DNA of 64,000 nt from Caballeronia hypogeia. Lineage in GTDB: Bacteria; Pseudomonadota; Gammaproteobacteria; Burkholderiales; Burkholderiaceae. This document shows positions 61,963-64,000 of this stretch, in pieces. Position 1 is the stretch's first letter; every line of letters starts with the position of its first letter. The translations under genes were made by a program, and so were the position numbers. The stretch covers positions 248,001 through 312,000 of the forward strand of contig NZ_FCOA02000004.1 in assembly GCF_001544875.2 (NCBI RefSeq), given 5' to 3'. The notes under the pieces were generated by a model. That model was given only the letters and a program-made list of their open reading frames with translations, made no database searches and was not told where the DNA came from.

Positions 61963-63363
61963 ATGGCCTTGGTAATTGTTCTTTGTTCGCTGGCGTTTCT
62001 CATGATAGCGGCGTATCGCGGCTACAGCGTCATTCTTTTTGCGCCGGTCGCCGCGCTCGGTGCCGTCTTCCTCATGGAGCCTGCAGCCGTCGCGCCGGTG
62101 TTCTCGGGCATTTTCATGGAGAAGATGGTTGGCTTCGTGAAGCTCTACTTTCCAGTGTTCCTGCTTGGGGCGTTATTCGGGAAGGTGATCGAGATATCGG
62201 GATTTGCCGCCGCCATTGTCGCTGCTGCCATTCACTACATCGGTCGTTCGCGTGCCAACATCGTGATCGTCACGGTGTGCGCGTTGCTGACTTACGGCGG
62301 GGTGTCTGTCTTCGTTGTCGTGTTTGCGGTCTATCCGTTCGCTGCGGAGCTCTATCGGCAGAGCAACATTCCGAAGCGGTTGATGCCAGGCGTGATCGCA
62401 TTAGGCGCGTTCTGCTTCACGATGGATGCACTTCCAGGCACGCCGCAGATTCAAAACATCATCCCGTCGGCCTTTTTCAAGACCACGGGCTGGGCCGCAC
62501 CCGCGCTTGGGATGAGCGGTTCAGTATTCATGCTGGCCATCGGATTGACCTATCTCGAATGGCGGCGAAAGAGCGCGATGGCAAAGGGCGAGGGATACGG
62601 CACATCGCTCATCAATGAACCAGAACGCGTGGCGGAGAACGTGCTGCCTAACCCTGTGCTGGCGATCATGCCGCTGATCCTGGTTGGCGTCTCGAACTAT
62701 TGCTTCACGAAATGGATTCCGCTCTGGTATGGGCCTTCGTACGCTGTGGCGCCGGAGGTGCTTCCAGGCGTGCATGCTCCGGTTACGACGTCGATCAAGA
62801 CGGTGACAGCGATCTGGTCCGTCGAGGCTGCCTTGATCCTCGGCATCGCGCTGGTGGTGTTGACAGCGTTCAGGCGGGTCGCCGCGACGTTTGCCGATGG
62901 CACGCGCGCGGCGGCAAGCGGCGCATTGTTGGCCGCAATGAATACGGCGTCGGAATATGGCTTCGGTGCAGTGATCGCTGCGTTGCCGGGTTTCATAGTC
63001 GTAAGCGATGCACTCAAGACCATACCCAACCCACTCGGCAATGCCGCGGTGTCGGTGGGCACGCTGGCTGGGATCACCGGGTCGGCCTCCGGTGGCATGA
63101 GCATCGCGCTTGCCGCGACATCAGATGTGTTGATCAGGAATGCGCAAGCCGCGCACATACCGCTGGATGTCCTGCATCGTGTCGTTGCGATGGCGAGCGG
63201 CGGCATGGACACGCTACCGCACAACGGAGCCGTCATTACCTTATTGGCGGTGACCGGGCTGACGCATCGCCAGTCCTATCGGGAGATTTTCGCGATCACG
63301 CTGATCAAGACAATGGCCGTCGCGTTCGTCATTGCCATGTATTACGTCACAGGGTGGGTTTGA
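61963..63363 (+). CDS. GntP-family permease (gluconate:H+ symporter type)
   Basis: A 466-residue membrane protein of the GntP group: VKLYFPVFLLGALFGKVIEI, CALLTYGGVSVFVVVFAVYP, GVIALGAFCFTMDALPGTPQ and ITGSASGGMSIALAATSDVL. Members carry gluconate, glycerate and other hydroxy acids. The 267-base gap before it contains AT-rich palindrome ATTAAA-AA-TTTAAT (61880-61893) and suggests its own promoter. Its place next to a hydroxyacid dehydrogenase and SDR favours a hydroxy-acid substrate. Confidence 0.86.
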   Translation: MALVIVLCSLAFLMIAAYRGYSVILFAPVAALGAVFLMEPAAVAPVFSGIFMEKMVGFVKLYFPVFLLGALFGKVIEISGFAAAIVAAAIHYIGRSRANIVIVTVCALLTYGGVSVFVVVFAVYPFAAELYRQSNIPKRLMPGVIALGAFCFTMDALPGTPQIQNIIPSAFFKTTGWAAPALGMSGSVFMLAIGLTYLEWRRKSAMAKGEGYGTSLINEPERVAENVLPNPVLAIMPLILVGVSNYCFTKWIPLWYGPSYAVAPEVLPGVHAPVTTSIKTVTAIWSVEAALILGIALVVLTAFRRVAATFADGTRAAASGALLAAMNTASEYGFGAVIAALPGFIVVSDALKTIPNPLGNAAVSVGTLAGITGSASGGMSIALAATSDVLIRNAQAAHIPLDVLHRVVAMASGGMDTLPHNGAVITLLAVTGLTHRQSYREIFAITLIKTMAVAFVIAMYYVTGWV

Positions 63364-63626
63364 AACCGGTCCTTCAGTCTCGTTTCAACTGGCTGCACTT
63401 CAAATAAACAAGGACGATCTTGGAGATCTTTAGATGTGGAAGTTGGCGGCAGGAAAGCATACGCAACACGGGAAGTCCCCTGACGAGCTCAGGGATGGGC
63501 AACCCGACGCCCACGAGGGACAGGCTGGGCACCGTGGATGACGGAGAGGCCCATAGTACTGGTGAAGGCGAATAATGGCGGTGGAGGGATGGAGTCTCAG
63601 TTGCCGTTGCAACCCGATAGCCGGCG

Positions 63627-64000
63627 CTATCTTCGAAACAGATGCGGATGGCTGTCGATGATCCCGCGAATGAAGTCCCACACGAAGCGAATTCGTCTGG
63701 TCTTGAAGAGATCTTCCGGCGCCGCGAGCCATAACGTGCGCGTGATTTGCGCATGGTCGGGAAACAGATTGATCAGGTCCGGGCGGCCCGTCGCGACATA
63801 CGGTGTCAGAAGTCCTATGCCCATGCCGGCCGCGACGGCCTCACGTTGCGCGAGCACGCTCGTCGAAGTGAATCGTCTCTTCGGCTTCGATACGAGCTCG
63901 TCAAGGATGCGATAGCGTTCGCTCACCGACCCGTCGTGCACGTAGTCGACGAAGTCGTGCTCGGCGATATCGGCGAGGTCGCGAATGGGCGCGTGCGTGT
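63627..64000 (-). CDS. LysR-family regulator, C-terminal part (cut by window edge)
   Basis: The minus-strand frame is open from the window end to the stop at 63627. Its ~124 visible residues form the end of a LysR effector domain: VLAQREAVAAGMGIGLLTPY, LINLFPDHAQITRTLWLAAP and FVWDFIRGIIDSHPHLFRR. The N-terminal helix-turn-helix lies beyond the window. It converges on the GntP-type permease. A short scar of a similar gene is at 52906-52980. Confidence 0.82.
   Translation of the reverse strand, partial: THAPIRDLADIAEHDFVDYVHDGSVSERYRILDELVSKPKRRFTSTSVLAQREAVAAGMGIGLLTPYVATGRPDLINLFPDHAQITRTLWLAAPEDLFKTRRIRFVWDFIRGIIDSHPHLFRR

Noticed and set aside
1-64000. CRISPR arrays, tRNA/rRNA genes, prophage or intact IS elements
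   Set aside because: I scanned for spaced direct repeats, tRNA-like ends, integrases and transposases and saw none.

Overview
The window is high-GC chromosomal DNA from a Burkholderiaceae bacterium. It most likely belongs to the Paraburkholderia/Caballeronia group. This rests on gene content: DUF4148 and DUF3331 proteins, an hpn hopanoid tailoring cluster, an adc-bdhA-patatin operon, many LysR/GntR/IclR-controlled catabolic operons, and GTG/TTG starts with GGAG-type ribosome binding sites. I see no rRNA, tRNA, CRISPR array, prophage or intact insertion sequence. Nearly all the space is metabolic genes with their regulators and transporters.

Layout. 0-3 kb: a small M48-like metallopeptidase, a GAF-PAS hybrid histidine kinase and a small secreted basic protein. 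3.4-6.4 kb: acetoacetate decarboxylase, 3-hydroxybutyrate dehydrogenase and a patatin-like lipase, a ketone-body/PHB-type operon. 6.4-10.6 kb: a VOC protein, then a LysR regulator divergent from an M20 peptidase and an MHS-type transporter. 10.6-11.5 kb: a ParD/ParE-like toxin-antitoxin pair and a frameshifted higA. 11.8-18.4 kb: a D-apionate-type module (MFS transporter, ApnO-like oxidoisomerase, RuBisCO-like OiaX, OiaK-like kinase) with FadR-type and LysR regulators. 18.6-28.1 kb: mixed housekeeping and hypothetical genes (two DUF4148 proteins, KfrA-like coiled coil, AraC regulator, cupin, NYN-LOTUS protein, HdeD-like/papain-like fusion, DUF3331).

28.2-32.9 kb: a hopanoid side-chain cluster hpnI-hpnL-[ferritin-like diiron protein]-hpnJ, closed by a strong bidirectional terminator. 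33-34.2 kb: a secreted protein and a COG4705 membrane protein on the other strand. 34.4-42.7 kb: a scattered catabolic set (PuuC-like aldehyde dehydrogenase, MFS, PuuB-like FAD oxidoreductase, DapA-family aldolase, LivK-type binding protein, GlxA-type regulator). The aldehyde dehydrogenase and FAD oxidoreductase share an 80-base upstream element.

42.8-52.6 kb: a YciI/muconolactone-isomerase-like small protein, then a long operon-like run: MaoC hydratase, MFS, MmgE/PrpD, acyl-CoA dehydrogenase, CoA-transferase, GntR-UTRA, CitE-like lyase, EtfB, EtfA. It reads as a CoA-dependent route for a short dicarboxylate (itaconate, mesaconate or methylsuccinate type) with its own electron-transfer flavoprotein. 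53-61.7 kb: a divergent IclR regulator and an uncharacterised catabolic operon (aldehyde dehydrogenase, CoA-transferase, thiamine-diphosphate enzyme, beta-hydroxyacid dehydrogenase, cupin, DUF1330, SDR), followed by a GntP-type permease and a LysR gene cut by the window edge.

Most worth following up: the diiron protein inside the hopanoid cluster, the two CoA-based catabolic loci with no assigned substrate, and several candidate operators read directly from the sequence. All functions are assigned by eye from motifs and context. No database search was run.
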